Assembly: GCA_945882215.1 (NCBI GenBank)
Contig: CAMCWM010000013.1
Span: 1-53,234, forward strand
Reading direction: 5' to 3'
Source of the DNA: Akkermansia muciniphila
GTDB taxonomy: Bacteria; Verrucomicrobiota; Verrucomicrobiia; Verrucomicrobiales; Verrucomicrobiaceae
DNA length: 53,234 bases
Shown: positions 42,593 to 53,136 of the stretch, piece by piece
Numbering within the stretch: the stretch's first letter is position 1
Layout: each line of letters starts with the position of its first letter
Program-made: the position numbers and the translations under genes
Notes under the pieces: model-generated
The model's database searches: none
The model's input: only the letters and a program-made list of their open reading frames with translations
Told to the model about the DNA's origin: nothing

Positions 42593-42695
42593 GGTGGTTA
42601 TTCACATAGCGTCACGCCAAGAAAACGCCACACGAACAAAGCTGGCGACAACGGCGTTTCGAGGCATAGTCGCGGCCCCTTTCCAGACCGAGCGT

Positions 42696-44414
42696 ATGAC
42701 CGAACCCGAAGCCAGCACCGAGAACCAGCCGCAGCAGTCCAGCGGACTGGTGGACCTTTCCGATTTGAAATTGATGCCTGCGTGGGTGGGTGAGTTCGGC
42801 AAGGAGGAGAAGATCAAAAAGCGCTACGCCGACTCTGGCGATGACCGCCCGCAGCGTGGCGGTCGTGATGACCGCCGTGGCGGTGGTTTCGGAGATCGTG
42901 GACGCAGTGGCGGGCCTCCGCCGCGTCGTGATGGCCCTGGCGGTGGTGCTCCGCCGCGCCGCGATGGCCCTGGTGGATTCCGCCCGCGTGGCGATGGCGG
43001 CCCACCTCGTCGTGATGGCGATGACCGTCGTGGTCCGCCGCGTCGTTTTGGTGATCGTGACCGTGGCGGACCTCCGCAGCGTGAGTGGGTGGAGATGCCG
43101 AAGGACGTGCAAATCACGATCTTCCCGGACGACAAGGCCGTGGACGCTCTCGCGGCGCATGTGCGCCAGACCGGCCACGCGTTCAGCATGTTTGACGCCG
43201 CGCGCCTCGTGCTGGCGGGCGGAGACCGCTTCATGGTGCGCTTCCGCTGCGCGGAAGAACGTGCCGCGGGCTTCTACCATGTGCCTGCGGACGGCAGCCT
43301 CTTCCTGTCGCGTGATGAAGCGCTCGTGCATGTGCTGCACAGTTCGGCGCAGGAGGAGTTTTATCGCGTCGAGGAGATCGAGCTCGAAGCGCCGAAAGGT
43401 GAATTTGCTTCCGTGGCCGTGTGCGGCATGAGCGGCGAGCTCATCGCCCCGCCGAGCCATCACAGCTATCAAACCGGCGTCATCCGCCTGCATCGCGAGC
43501 GTTTTTCCAACATGCCGATCGAGGATTTCAAACGCCGCATCCGTGTGGAGTCGAATCCTGAACTCGTCGCGAAGTGGAAGGAAAACATGAGCAAAGGCCG
43601 CCGCTGGGTGTGCCTGAAGGGCGAGGTGCCGGAAGGTGGCGAACCGCTCGCGCTCAACTCCCGTGGTGACATGGAGGCGCATTTCCGCCGCACGTTTGGA
43701 AACGACGCCGTCATCGAGGTGCGTGATGCCACGGTTCATGGCAACATCGACAAGCAGAAGCTCTCGCATGTGCTCTTCATCATGCTGCGCCAGTCGGTGG
43801 ATGCGGCGCGGAAGCATCTTTTTGAGCTTTCGCAGAAGCTCGGCGCCGGCCTGGAGCGCCGAGGCATGAAGCTCTTCAAGCGGCGCGCGGGCAAGCAGTT
43901 CGTCTGCCGTGTGAAGCCGCGTGCCATCGAGGCTGGCATGGTGTTCTCGGACCGTCTGGCGCAGATCGTGGAGCTGCTCAAAGCCAATCATGGCATGCCG
44001 ATGCAGAAGCTCGTGGAAGCGATCGTTCCATCACCCGCATTGCCGGAAGGAACCGATCCGAACGCGCCGAAGCATCCCACCGAGGAGCAGATCGCCGTCA
44101 TCAAGGACATCCGCTGGCTCGCCAACGAAGGTTACGTCATCGAATACAGCGACGGCATGGTCTTCCTCGGCGTCCAGGGCGAACCTGCCGCCAAGAAGGA
44201 TGCTCCCGCTGCCAGGCAGCCTGCTGAAGTCGCTCCTGCTGCGGAAGAACCGGCCGAATCGGTTGCTGAAGCAGAGCAAGTGGAAGCCGAACACGGGCTG
44301 CAAGAGCCCCCGGTGGAAGAGTCTATGGCGGAAGCAGAGATGGCAGAGCAGGCTGAAGTCGCGCTGGCAGAATCCTCGGTGGAAGAACCTGCGGCCGAAA
44401 AAGCCGCCGGCTGA
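42696..44414 (+). CDS. RGG-rich protein with unknown core domain
   Basis: ATG 42696 (MTEPEASTENQPQQ) is chosen because the upstream in-frame part overlaps psd and looks random. The 572-aa protein has an N-terminal RGG/RRDG-rich disordered stretch (about residues 50-125) and a well-conserved-looking core of about 340 residues ('VEMPKDVQITIFPDDKAV', 'AGGDRFMVRFRCAEER', 'HGNIDKQKLSHVLFIMLRQ', 'GRRWVCLKGEVPEGG'). It ends in an acidic Ala/Glu tail. RGG stretches usually bind RNA. I do not recognise the core. Confidence 0.75.
   Translation: MTEPEASTENQPQQSSGLVDLSDLKLMPAWVGEFGKEEKIKKRYADSGDDRPQRGGRDDRRGGGFGDRGRSGGPPPRRDGPGGGAPPRRDGPGGFRPRGDGGPPRRDGDDRRGPPRRFGDRDRGGPPQREWVEMPKDVQITIFPDDKAVDALAAHVRQTGHAFSMFDAARLVLAGGDRFMVRFRCAEERAAGFYHVPADGSLFLSRDEALVHVLHSSAQEEFYRVEEIELEAPKGEFASVAVCGMSGELIAPPSHHSYQTGVIRLHRERFSNMPIEDFKRRIRVESNPELVAKWKENMSKGRRWVCLKGEVPEGGEPLALNSRGDMEAHFRRTFGNDAVIEVRDATVHGNIDKQKLSHVLFIMLRQSVDAARKHLFELSQKLGAGLERRGMKLFKRRAGKQFVCRVKPRAIEAGMVFSDRLAQIVELLKANHGMPMQKLVEAIVPSPALPEGTDPNAPKHPTEEQIAVIKDIRWLANEGYVIEYSDGMVFLGVQGEPAAKKDAPAARQPAEVAPAAEEPAESVAEAEQVEAEHGLQEPPVEESMAEAEMAEQAEVALAESSVEEPAAEKAAG
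42911..43080 (+). repeat. Degenerate coding repeat (RRDG units)
   Basis: Imperfect direct repeats, such as CCGCCGCGTCGTGATGGCCC and CCGCCGCGCCGCGATGGCCC, encode the Pro-Pro-Arg-Arg-Asp-Gly units of the RGG-rich protein. They are prone to length change by slippage. Confidence 0.7.
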
Positions 44415-44439
44415 TTCCCACACAGCTCCGCTCCTGATT

Positions 44440-45282
44440 TTAGCGGACGTCGTCGACGGCCCACAGCACCTTCACCGCCTGCACGGCGGCTTTGACATTG
44501 TGAACACGGAAGAGGTGCGCGCCGCGTGTCATGCCGGCGGAGATGCAGGCGACGGTTCCTGGATCACGTTCCAGCGCTGGAACGCCCAGCACATCGCCGA
44601 TCACCGTTTTGCGTGAAACGGGAAGCAGAATCGGGCGCTCGAAGCGATGCAGGCGTTCCAGATCGCGATAGATCGTCAGATTGTCATCCTGTTGCTTGGC
44701 GAAGTCGATGCCGGGGTCCAGAAGGATGTTCTCACGCGGCAGGCCCACGCTTTCCGCCAGCACGAGGCGCTGCTCGAAGAAGCGGTCCAGCGTTTCCATG
44801 ATGCTGTCATACTTCACATGCGTGTGCGGCACCTTCGGCTGGCCCACGCTGTGCATGATGAGCAGCCCGGCGTTGTGCTCGGCACAAAGTTTCGCGTTAA
44901 ACGCGTCCGGCAGGCCACTGATGTCATTGATGAGATCTCCGCCATGCGGCAGCACCCCGGCGATGACATCGCTGCGCCAGGTGTTGATGGACAGCAGCGG
45001 TGCGTTGAAGCGGGAGCTGAGTTCCGGCCACTTTTCGAGGAAGGGCAGCAGGCGGTCGATCTCCTCCGGCACGCTGATTGGTTCGCGGTTGGTGCGCGCG
45101 CTTTCCGCGCCGATGTCGATGATGTCCGCGCCGTCCTGAAGCTGCGCTCTCGCCTGCGCCAGTGCGGCAGCCGGATCGAGGGTGCCGTCGCCACAGAACG
45201 AGTCGTCGTTGATGTTCACGATCCCCATGACCAGCGGTCGGCGGGGGAATTCGATGCAGTGCTGTCGGGCGCGCCAGATCAT
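44440..45282 (-). CDS. Divergent dihydropteroate-synthase-like enzyme
   Basis: ATG 45282 overlaps the PHP gene stop (ATGA), and gives 280 aa; a GTG at 45294 is an alternative. The fold is DHPS-like: 'MGIVNINDDSFCGDG' in place of 'NVTPDSFSDGG', 'DIGAESARTN' in place of 'DIGGESTRPG', 'INDISGL', 'DPGIDFAK' and 'PVSRKTVIG'. Two canonical Asp are Asn here: SINT (N100) and RVHN (N262). The changes suggest a paralogue with a different substrate or a poor folate enzyme. It is translated with the PHP gene. Confidence 0.8.
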   Translation of the reverse strand: MIWRARQHCIEFPRRPLVMGIVNINDDSFCGDGTLDPAAALAQARAQLQDGADIIDIGAESARTNREPISVPEEIDRLLPFLEKWPELSSRFNAPLLSINTWRSDVIAGVLPHGGDLINDISGLPDAFNAKLCAEHNAGLLIMHSVGQPKVPHTHVKYDSIMETLDRFFEQRLVLAESVGLPRENILLDPGIDFAKQQDDNLTIYRDLERLHRFERPILLPVSRKTVIGDVLGVPALERDPGTVACISAGMTRGAHLFRVHNVKAAVQAVKVLWAVDDVR

Positions 45283-46094
45283 GATGCGGGCCACCTTTCC
45301 GGCAATGGCACGACTATGCGCTGACGTTTTTCAAACCGAACCGTGGTCGTGTAGCCGACGCTGCGCACGAGTTCGAGGGCCTTGGCGAAGTCTGCACCCA
45401 CGTCCGTGGGCACATGGGCATCTGAATTGATCACAATGGGCACCTGTGCGCTGAAGGCCATCTCCAGCATTTCGCGCGCGGGGTAGATCTCACGCACGTC
45501 CTTGCGCAGGCCGGCGGTGCTGACTTCGAGGATGCCGTTGGTATCGACAAGCGCCTGGATCACTGGCGCGTAGTAGTGGCGCAGATCACCCCCAGGCCGC
45601 AGGCCGAAACGTTTGGCGAGATCGGGATGCGCGTGGAAGTCGAATTGCTTCGTGCGGATCATCTGCTCGTAGAGCTTCCAATACATGCCCCACATGTGCT
45701 CGATGTCTGCCGCCGACTTCCAGCGGGAGACGTGCTTCGGATCATCCACCGCGATGCCATCATGGATGTAATGCACACTGCCGATGAGGTAATCCCACTC
45801 CGCCATGTCGGCCGTCTCGTCGATCCACTTCTCGCGGCCTTCGAGGTGGTCGCATTCAAGCGCGAGTCGGATGGGGAAGTCTGGCAGCGCTTCACGCGCT
45901 TCCTGCACGAGTTCAAAGTAGCGCGGCAGATCGGAGAGCGGCATGCGCCAGTCGTCAAAGTGCTCCGGCATCGGGTTGTGGTCCGACAAGCCGATCTCCG
46001 CGAGGCCGATCTTCTGCGCATGCCGCGCATAATCGACCGGATTCCCCTCCGCGTGCAGGCAGAGCGGTGTGTGCGTGTGATAGTCGGTGAGCAT
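45279..46094 (-). CDS. PHP-domain phosphatase (histidinol-phosphatase-like)
   Basis: ATG 46094 (MLTDYHTHTPLCLHAEG) is the usual start of this family; upstream ATGs at 46112 and 46136 are possible but add a short tail. The 271-aa protein has metal ligands in 'DYHTHT', 'GLSDHNPMPEHF', 'ALECDHLEGRE', 'GSVHYIHDG', 'DFHAHPDLAKRFG' and 'VINSDAHVPTDVG'. The family hydrolyses histidinol phosphate and related phosphoesters. It is the first gene of a two-gene unit with the DHPS-like gene. No other histidine-biosynthesis genes are near. Confidence 0.88.
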   Translation of the reverse strand: MLTDYHTHTPLCLHAEGNPVDYARHAQKIGLAEIGLSDHNPMPEHFDDWRMPLSDLPRYFELVQEAREALPDFPIRLALECDHLEGREKWIDETADMAEWDYLIGSVHYIHDGIAVDDPKHVSRWKSAADIEHMWGMYWKLYEQMIRTKQFDFHAHPDLAKRFGLRPGGDLRHYYAPVIQALVDTNGILEVSTAGLRKDVREIYPAREMLEMAFSAQVPIVINSDAHVPTDVGADFAKALELVRSVGYTTTVRFEKRQRIVVPLPERWPAS

Positions 46095-46162
46095 GGGGCT
46101 TTTTCGCTGCATTGGTGGCTCTGGCAAGTTGATCACGCTGCAATTAGCGGCATGGAGGATGC

Positions 46163-46816
46163 ATGCCCACGCTCAAAGCCTTCATCTTCGACCTCGACGG
46201 CACCTTGATCGACTCGCTCGCGGACATCGCGGAGTCGATCAACCGGATGCTGGATGCGCGGGGCTATCCGCGCTGCGAGCAGGAGGTGTTCAAGCAGATG
46301 GTGGGGGATGGGATGGAGAAACTTGTCGAGCGGGCGCTGCCGGAGCATGCGCGGCAGCAGGATCTCATTCTGACCTGCGTGGGGGAGTACCGGGCGCACT
46401 ATGACAAGCTCTGGCAGGCGCAGACGCGGCCGTATCCGGGCATCGTGGAGATGCTGGCGGAGTTGAAGAGCAGGGGAGTGAAACTTGGCGTGATCTCGAA
46501 CAAGGCGCATCGCTTCACAGTGCCGATGACGGAACATTTTTTCGGCATGGGAGTGTTTGACCACATCCTGGGCCAGCGTGCGGAGGTGCCCCGCAAGCCG
46601 GACGCTGCGGGTGCGCACGAGATGGCGGCGTTTCTGGGCGTGGAGACTGCCGAAATGGCCTATGTGGGCGATTCGGGCATCGACATGCAGTTTGCGAAGA
46701 GCAGCGGCATGCGGGCTGTCGGTGTGCGCTGGGGGTTTCGCGGCGAGGCGGAGCTGATCGAGTGCGGCGCGGACGTGCTCATCACACGTGCGCAGGAATT
46801 GTTCGATCTTTGCTGA
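46163..46816 (+). CDS. HAD phosphatase, phosphoglycolate-phosphatase type
   Basis: This 217-aa protein has HAD motif I 'FDLDGTLIDSLADIAESIN', motif II 'GVISNKAH', and motif IV 'AYVGDSGIDMQFAKSSGM'. The length and 'DSL.DIa' cap start fit Gph, which dephosphorylates 2-phosphoglycolate. Other small phosphates are possible. The gene diverges from the PHP gene and precedes the L,D-transpeptidase by 59 nt. Confidence 0.9.
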   Translation: MPTLKAFIFDLDGTLIDSLADIAESINRMLDARGYPRCEQEVFKQMVGDGMEKLVERALPEHARQQDLILTCVGEYRAHYDKLWQAQTRPYPGIVEMLAELKSRGVKLGVISNKAHRFTVPMTEHFFGMGVFDHILGQRAEVPRKPDAAGAHEMAAFLGVETAEMAYVGDSGIDMQFAKSSGMRAVGVRWGFRGEAELIECGADVLITRAQELFDLC

Positions 46817-46875
46817 AAATATTGTCCCACGCGCGACTTGAGCAGCGTAAACACGGCACTTAGAATCGGCACGCT

Positions 46876-47784
46876 GTGAAACCCAAATCCTCCCTTGCTA
46901 TTCTGCGTGCCGGTCTTGTGATCGGCACGGTGTTCCTGGCCTCCTGCCAGCTTTTCAAAAAAAAGCCGCCTCCGCCGCCGCCAGAACCGGTGAAAGCAGA
47001 ATGGAAGTATCCCGGTGAGTGGACCGGTGGTGACAAGCCCATCACTCGCATCGCCATCAATGTGGACACGCAACGGGCCACGCTCTACAGCGGTGGCGAA
47101 GTCGTCGGCTGGACCTACGTGGCCAGTGGCATCACGAGTTTCCCCACACCCATCGGCGAATTCAAAGTCTTGGAAAAGGTGGTGGACAAGGTTTCCAATC
47201 TTTATGGCAAGGGCTACGATGCTAGCGGCAAGCTGGTGAACTCTGACTTCAAGCAGGGACGCGACGTGATTCCCCCAGGCGGAAAATTTGTCGCCGCGCC
47301 GATGAAATACTTCATGCGCCTGACAGGCGATGGCGTGGGCATGCACATCGGTTTGATTTCAAAGCCCGGCCGTCGTGCATCGCATGGCTGCATCCGCCTG
47401 CCGTCGAAGATGGCTCCCATCCTGTATGCCCACACTTCCATTGGCACTCCGGTGACGATAACGGGCAGCGGGCCGGATTACAAAACGTATCTGGCGCAGT
47501 CCGCCGCCAAGGCCAAAGCCAACGCCGCCAAGTATGCCTCGGCCAAGAAAAAGCTGGATGATGCGACCGCGGCGGCTGCCGCCGCCACGGCGCTAGCCCC
47601 GGATGATCCCAACGGACCCAACCCAACGCCGACCAATGGCACCACTCCTGCACCGGCCCCCGGCACTCCTGCCACTACGCCAGCACCCGCACCAACACCG
47701 GCCCCCGCCACGCCTCCTGAAGAAGTGAAACCGGCGGTGCCAGCAAATCCGCCACCTGCTCCCGCACCAGGAACGGCACAGTAA
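46876..47784 (+). CDS. L,D-transpeptidase (YkuD) lipoprotein
   Basis: GTG 46876 starts a 302-aa lipoprotein with lipobox L-A-S-C (C24). The YkuD domain is about 55-190: H157 in 'GVGMHIGL' and S169-H-G-C172 in 'RASHGCIRLP', the active-site cysteine. The C-terminal 100 residues are Ala/Pro-rich (APAPTPAPATPP-like) and may span the periplasm. Such enzymes form 3-3 peptidoglycan cross-links or attach lipoproteins to the wall. A clear terminator follows. Confidence 0.94.
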   Translation: MKPKSSLAILRAGLVIGTVFLASCQLFKKKPPPPPPEPVKAEWKYPGEWTGGDKPITRIAINVDTQRATLYSGGEVVGWTYVASGITSFPTPIGEFKVLEKVVDKVSNLYGKGYDASGKLVNSDFKQGRDVIPPGGKFVAAPMKYFMRLTGDGVGMHIGLISKPGRRASHGCIRLPSKMAPILYAHTSIGTPVTITGSGPDYKTYLAQSAAKAKANAAKYASAKKKLDDATAAAAAATALAPDDPNGPNPTPTNGTTPAPAPGTPATTPAPAPTPAPATPPEEVKPAVPANPPPAPAPGTAQ

Positions 47785-47813
47785 CGAACACAGATTCATC
47801 GAGTCGTCACCGG

Positions 47814-47844
47814 AAGGCGGGCAGCAATGCCCGCCTTTTTATTT
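47814..47844 (+). terminator. Rho-independent terminator after the L,D-transpeptidase
   Basis: AAGGCGGGC (47814-47822), loop AGCAAT, GCCCGCCTT (47829-47837), then TTTATTT. This is the clearest terminator in the window. Confidence 0.88.
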
Positions 47845-47919
47845 GCCTGGCAAGGCACCTCCCGCCCTGAGAGAAATGCCGCCGCCGACGTGCAAGTGAA
47901 CCGATAACTTGACCACCTG

Positions 47920-47941
47920 CCTCAATGGCGGGGCATTGAGG
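47920..47941. repeat. 8-bp hairpin downstream of secDF
   Basis: CCTCAATG, loop GCGGGG, CATTGAGG. It lies 62 nt past the secDF stop on the minus strand and may help end that transcript, though no T-run follows. The rest of the 47845-48002 gap shows nothing more. Confidence 0.45.
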
Positions 47942-48002
47942 TCGTCCAATGTTGAAGGAGAACAGCCCCACCCCGCCGATGAGGTCGAAGGAATGCTTGT
48001 GT

Positions 48003-50429
48003 TTACAGCTTGGTGCCGCCAGCGACGGCCGCAGCAGCGACCGCCTGCTGGGCTTTGAGCTGCTCGACCTGCGCGTCGAGCACCTGGCGCTTGAGGCTGG
48101 TGCCGGTCTTCTTCGCATACCACAGCACGAGCGGGGAGGCGATGAAGATGGAGGAGTAGGTGCCGAGCAGCACGCCGATGGTGATCGGCATGGCGAACTC
48201 GAGCATGGCTGGATTCCCGAGGAACAGCAGCACGACCATCGGTGCGAGGGCGGTGGGTCCGGTGAGGAGCGTGCGGGAGAGTGTTTTGCAGATGGCCTCG
48301 TTCATCATGTCACGCATGCTGCCGCCGGTGCCGCGCTGGATCGTTTCGCGAATGCGGTCGAAGACGACGATGGTGTCGTTGATCGAGTAACCGGCGATGG
48401 TGAGCAGAGCGCCGACGTGGATGACACTGAGTTCCTGGCCAAAGAGTACGCACAGGCCGGGCACCATGAGCACGTCATGAGCCAGCGCAACAATCGCACC
48501 CAGGGCGAAGGCGAATTCGAAGCGCATCATCAGGTAGGCGAAAATCGCCAGCAGGGCGATGCCCATGGCCCACAACGATGTCTTTGCCAGCTCATCGCCA
48601 ATGACGGAACCGACCGTGGCAATGCTGGTGCCTGCGAGGGTCTCACTGTTCCATTTGCCGTTGATGGCGGACTGGATGACCGGCCCGCTCAACTCCTCGC
48701 AGCGGATGCTGACGTTGAGAATGCCCGTGGTGGGGTCGTTCTTGCGCTGGATGTAGGTGGTGCCGAGATCCTTGCCTCCTGGCTGCTTGAGCGTTTTGAA
48801 CAAGGCTTCAAACTCGGCATCCGGGATGTTCTTGCCCTCCTTGAGCGCCACGTCCACACGACCGCCGCCGCGGAAGTCGATGCCGAAGCTCTGGCTGCCC
48901 TTGTAGGCGATGGTACCGAAGGAGACCGCTGTGACGATGAGCGATGCGATGATGAACTTCGGGGCGGAGGAGAGGATGTCGAAGACCTTGTCCGGGATGA
49001 TGCGCGTGGTGTGAATGTGCGTCAGGAGATTCTTGTCCACCACCCACATGAAAATCACACGGGTCACGATCAGGGCGCCGATCATCGACGAAAGAATACC
49101 GATCATCAGAGTGACGGCGAAGCCCTTGACCAGGCCGCCGGCGATGACGAAGAGAATCACGGCCGAGATGAGCGTGGTGATGTTCGAGTCAGCGATGGCG
49201 GAGAATGCCTTCTCATACGCGGCTTCCAGCGCTCCGACGAGCGTCTTGCCCGCCTCCATTTCCTCGCGCAATCGTTCATAGATGAGCACGTTCGCATCCA
49301 CGGCCATGCCGATGGTCAGCACAACACCGGCGATCCCCGGCATGGTGAGCGTGAAGCCAAACAAGGCCATGGAGCCGAAGAGAATGGAAATGTTGATGAT
49401 CAGGCCGACGATCGCCACGATGCCGGCGAGACGGTAGATGAACAGCATGAACAGCGTGGTGATGCCAAGAGCCGCGATGCCGATCCACTTGCCCTGCTCG
49501 ATCGAAGACTGGCCGTAGGCGGAGGACACGGAGCTTTCGGAGAGAATCTTCATCGGGTTCTGCAACGGATTGCTCAGCAGGGTGGCCAGCGTCTCGGCCT
49601 CCTGCTCGCTGAAACCACTGCCGCTGCCGCCGGAGATTTCCGCCCTGCCGCCATATTGCTTGCGCAGCAACCTCGGCGCGGAATGGATCTCGCCGTCCAC
49701 GATGATGGCCATGCTGCGCTCGAAGTGAACCGCCGCCAGTTCGTCAAAGAGCTTGGCACCCTCGCTGTTGAATTCGAGCGCCACCTTGTTGCCCTCGGCA
49801 TCCACGGTGCGGAAGGCGCTGGAAACGTATTTGCCCTCGATCTCCGCCGTATCACGCACCAGTTCGGAAGTGGCACCAATGCTGCCATCACGGTTGAGCT
49901 GCGGCTCACGGTATTTCATCTCTGCCCAGCCGGGCTCCTTGATGCCGCCGCGGGCCTTGATCTGTTCCAGCTTTGACGCGCTGTCAGGGTGTACACGGCG
50001 GAATTCGAGATGTGCGACGGTTTGAATGGTTGTGCGCACACTGGCGATCTCCTCGTCGGTGATGCCGGGCATCTGGATCACCACGCGGTCGGTGCCTTCC
50101 GGTTGAAGCGTGAGATCTTTCTCACCCTTGGGGTTCAGGCGCTTCTCGAGAATTGCGATGGCCTGCTGCACATCGCTTTTGGTGACTGCTTTGGCCGTGC
50201 CGTCGTCATTCTTGCCGGGCTGAAGCTGCACGATGAACTCGCTGCCGCCTCGAAGGTCGATGCCAAGCTGGAGGCCCATCGTCTTCGCGGTGTAAATGGC
50301 CGAGAAGGCGGTGAGCGCGACGAGGATCGTGCCGACCCAGCGCTTGGTCTTATGTACGGCAGTGCCGATATAGACGAGCAGCATCAACAGGATGGAGGCA
50401 CCGACGAGGAAGGTGGCGAAGGGATTCAT
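48003..50429 (-). CDS. secDF: Fused protein-export membrane protein SecD-SecF
   Basis: This 808-aa protein joins SecD and SecF. SecD motifs: 'LGIDLRGGSEFIVQL', 'PGITDEEIASVRTTIQ', 'GEIHSAPRLLRKQYGGRAEISGG' (split) and 'GMAVDANVLIYERLREEM' (about 380). SecF motifs: 'GIDFRGGGRVDV' (about 515), 'GYSINDTIVVFDRIRE' (about 690). The protein pulls exported proteins across the inner membrane using the proton gradient. It lies 42 nt after yajC on the same strand. The usual lengths (SecD about 610, SecF about 320) are shortened in the fusion. Confidence 0.97.
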   Translation of the reverse strand: MNPFATFLVGASILLMLLVYIGTAVHKTKRWVGTILVALTAFSAIYTAKTMGLQLGIDLRGGSEFIVQLQPGKNDDGTAKAVTKSDVQQAIAILEKRLNPKGEKDLTLQPEGTDRVVIQMPGITDEEIASVRTTIQTVAHLEFRRVHPDSASKLEQIKARGGIKEPGWAEMKYREPQLNRDGSIGATSELVRDTAEIEGKYVSSAFRTVDAEGNKVALEFNSEGAKLFDELAAVHFERSMAIIVDGEIHSAPRLLRKQYGGRAEISGGSGSGFSEQEAETLATLLSNPLQNPMKILSESSVSSAYGQSSIEQGKWIGIAALGITTLFMLFIYRLAGIVAIVGLIINISILFGSMALFGFTLTMPGIAGVVLTIGMAVDANVLIYERLREEMEAGKTLVGALEAAYEKAFSAIADSNITTLISAVILFVIAGGLVKGFAVTLMIGILSSMIGALIVTRVIFMWVVDKNLLTHIHTTRIIPDKVFDILSSAPKFIIASLIVTAVSFGTIAYKGSQSFGIDFRGGGRVDVALKEGKNIPDAEFEALFKTLKQPGGKDLGTTYIQRKNDPTTGILNVSIRCEELSGPVIQSAINGKWNSETLAGTSIATVGSVIGDELAKTSLWAMGIALLAIFAYLMMRFEFAFALGAIVALAHDVLMVPGLCVLFGQELSVIHVGALLTIAGYSINDTIVVFDRIRETIQRGTGGSMRDMMNEAICKTLSRTLLTGPTALAPMVVLLFLGNPAMLEFAMPITIGVLLGTYSSIFIASPLVLWYAKKTGTSLKRQVLDAQVEQLKAQQAVAAAAVAGGTKL

Positions 50430-50471
50430 GGACAGGTTGGCAGGAGGTTGGGGAAATCAGGCGGGGGTCAT

Positions 50472-52036
<1,565 letters not shown>

Positions 52037-52080
52037 TCATGTCTTGACGAAACAGGCGCAGCCTCATAAAACCCGCGCGC

Positions 52081-53067
52081 ATGTTTCAAAATAAATCGTC
52101 CCTCACCGTGTTTCTCGTGGCCATTGGCAGTCTTTGCGGGGTACTTCCGTGCAGGGCTCAAAGCCCGGCGGTGGACCGGGCGGTGATGGATCAGACCATT
52201 CGTGAAGCCTTGCGCACCACGAAACGAGACACGCGCGCCCAGACATCGGCCTCACCTGCCAGTCAGGAGGAGATCAACCTGCTTGATCGTGAGTTCGGTC
52301 TGCAAAGCATCAGCGGACTGGTGCGGCAGGAGCCGGAACAGTTCCTTCTGGCACTCGAATCCACCGGTTTTTTCACCTCCAATGCCGCGTTGGCACCCGG
52401 GCCGGAACAATCGGACTGGGTGGGCCGTCCCGGCCTCCGTGGCGCGTGGTTTCCGCAGCTCACCGACAAGATCAACCTGCTGGCCATGTCCTCTTATTCG
52501 CTGTGGCGTTATGCCGACTTGCAGCAGCTCGATTTCGATGACTTCGGCGGTCAGTTGGGCCTGCAGTATCATATCGGCCGCGGACAGCTTCCGGGGGGTG
52601 TTTCGCGTTTCAACGCCTGGGCGCAGTATCGCTACCAGCGCCTCATCTCCCCGTGGAACTGGGGCAACCGCCTCTATGAAAACCATTTCCTGGAGGCCGG
52701 TCTGCGCAAAGGCTGGCTGCTCGGCTCTGACATCAGCATCTGGCTCGGAGGCAATGCTGCCATGAGCGTTGAGGGTGGTCCGACCGCATTTCGCCGTCAC
52801 GAATACAGCGCCCAGGCCGGGGCGGCATGGCAGATCACGCCAAAGCTTACGTTCACCACACTGTATCGTTTTGGCTGGTTCGATTACACCGATGTCAGCC
52901 GGAACGATCTCAACCACCTGCTGTTCATGGGGCTGGGCTGGCAGGTCACCCGGAATTTGACGGCCCAGTTCTTCGTCAGTGGCATCTTCAACCATTCCGA
53001 CGTCAACGCCTTCGATTACAAGGCTTTGAACACCGGCCTGGGGCTGATGATTTCGCATGTTTGGTGA
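52081..53067 (+). CDS. Putative outer-membrane beta-barrel protein
   Basis: This 328-aa protein has a signal peptide (MFQNKSSLTVFLVAIGSLC...). The mature part has alternating aromatic/polar strands with long Tyr/Phe/Trp-rich runs ('FNAWAQYRYQRLISPW', 'ISIWLGGNAAMSVEGG', 'LTFTTLYRFGWFDYTDVS', 'NLTAQFFVSGIFNH') and a C-terminal strand 'NTGLGLMISHVW' ending in Trp, as in outer-membrane barrels. Residues 60-110 before the barrel are charged. No known porin family was recognised. It diverges from tgt. Confidence 0.75.
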   Translation: MFQNKSSLTVFLVAIGSLCGVLPCRAQSPAVDRAVMDQTIREALRTTKRDTRAQTSASPASQEEINLLDREFGLQSISGLVRQEPEQFLLALESTGFFTSNAALAPGPEQSDWVGRPGLRGAWFPQLTDKINLLAMSSYSLWRYADLQQLDFDDFGGQLGLQYHIGRGQLPGGVSRFNAWAQYRYQRLISPWNWGNRLYENHFLEAGLRKGWLLGSDISIWLGGNAAMSVEGGPTAFRRHEYSAQAGAAWQITPKLTFTTLYRFGWFDYTDVSRNDLNHLLFMGLGWQVTRNLTAQFFVSGIFNHSDVNAFDYKALNTGLGLMISHVW

Positions 53068-53068
53068 C

Positions 53069-53098
53069 ATCGGGATTGACGCCTGCCCGGTTTTTTTG
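53069..53098 (+). terminator. Weak terminator-like hairpin
   Basis: CGGG (53071-53074) and CCCG (53086-53089) with a long loop are followed by GTTTTTTT. The stem is only four pairs, so the call is tentative. Confidence 0.35.
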
Positions 53099-53124
53099 AC
53101 AGCATCCGCCTGAATTGTTGAAAT
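53096..53124 (+). promoter_or_regulatory. Possible sigma-70-type promoter
   Basis: TTGACA (53096-53101), 17-nt spacer, TGAAAT (53119-53124), 12 nt before the ATG at 53137. The -10 box matches four of six consensus bases. Confidence 0.35.
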
Positions 53125-53136
53125 ACAGAGACTCTT

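Noticed and set aside
42911..43080. Short direct repeats that might suggest a CRISPR array
   Set aside because: The units are not separated by unique spacers, stay in frame and encode an RGG-type stretch.
47949..49976. 675-codon plus-strand open frame
   Set aside because: It is antisense to secDF and has a Gly/Asp/His-rich composition typical of shadow frames.
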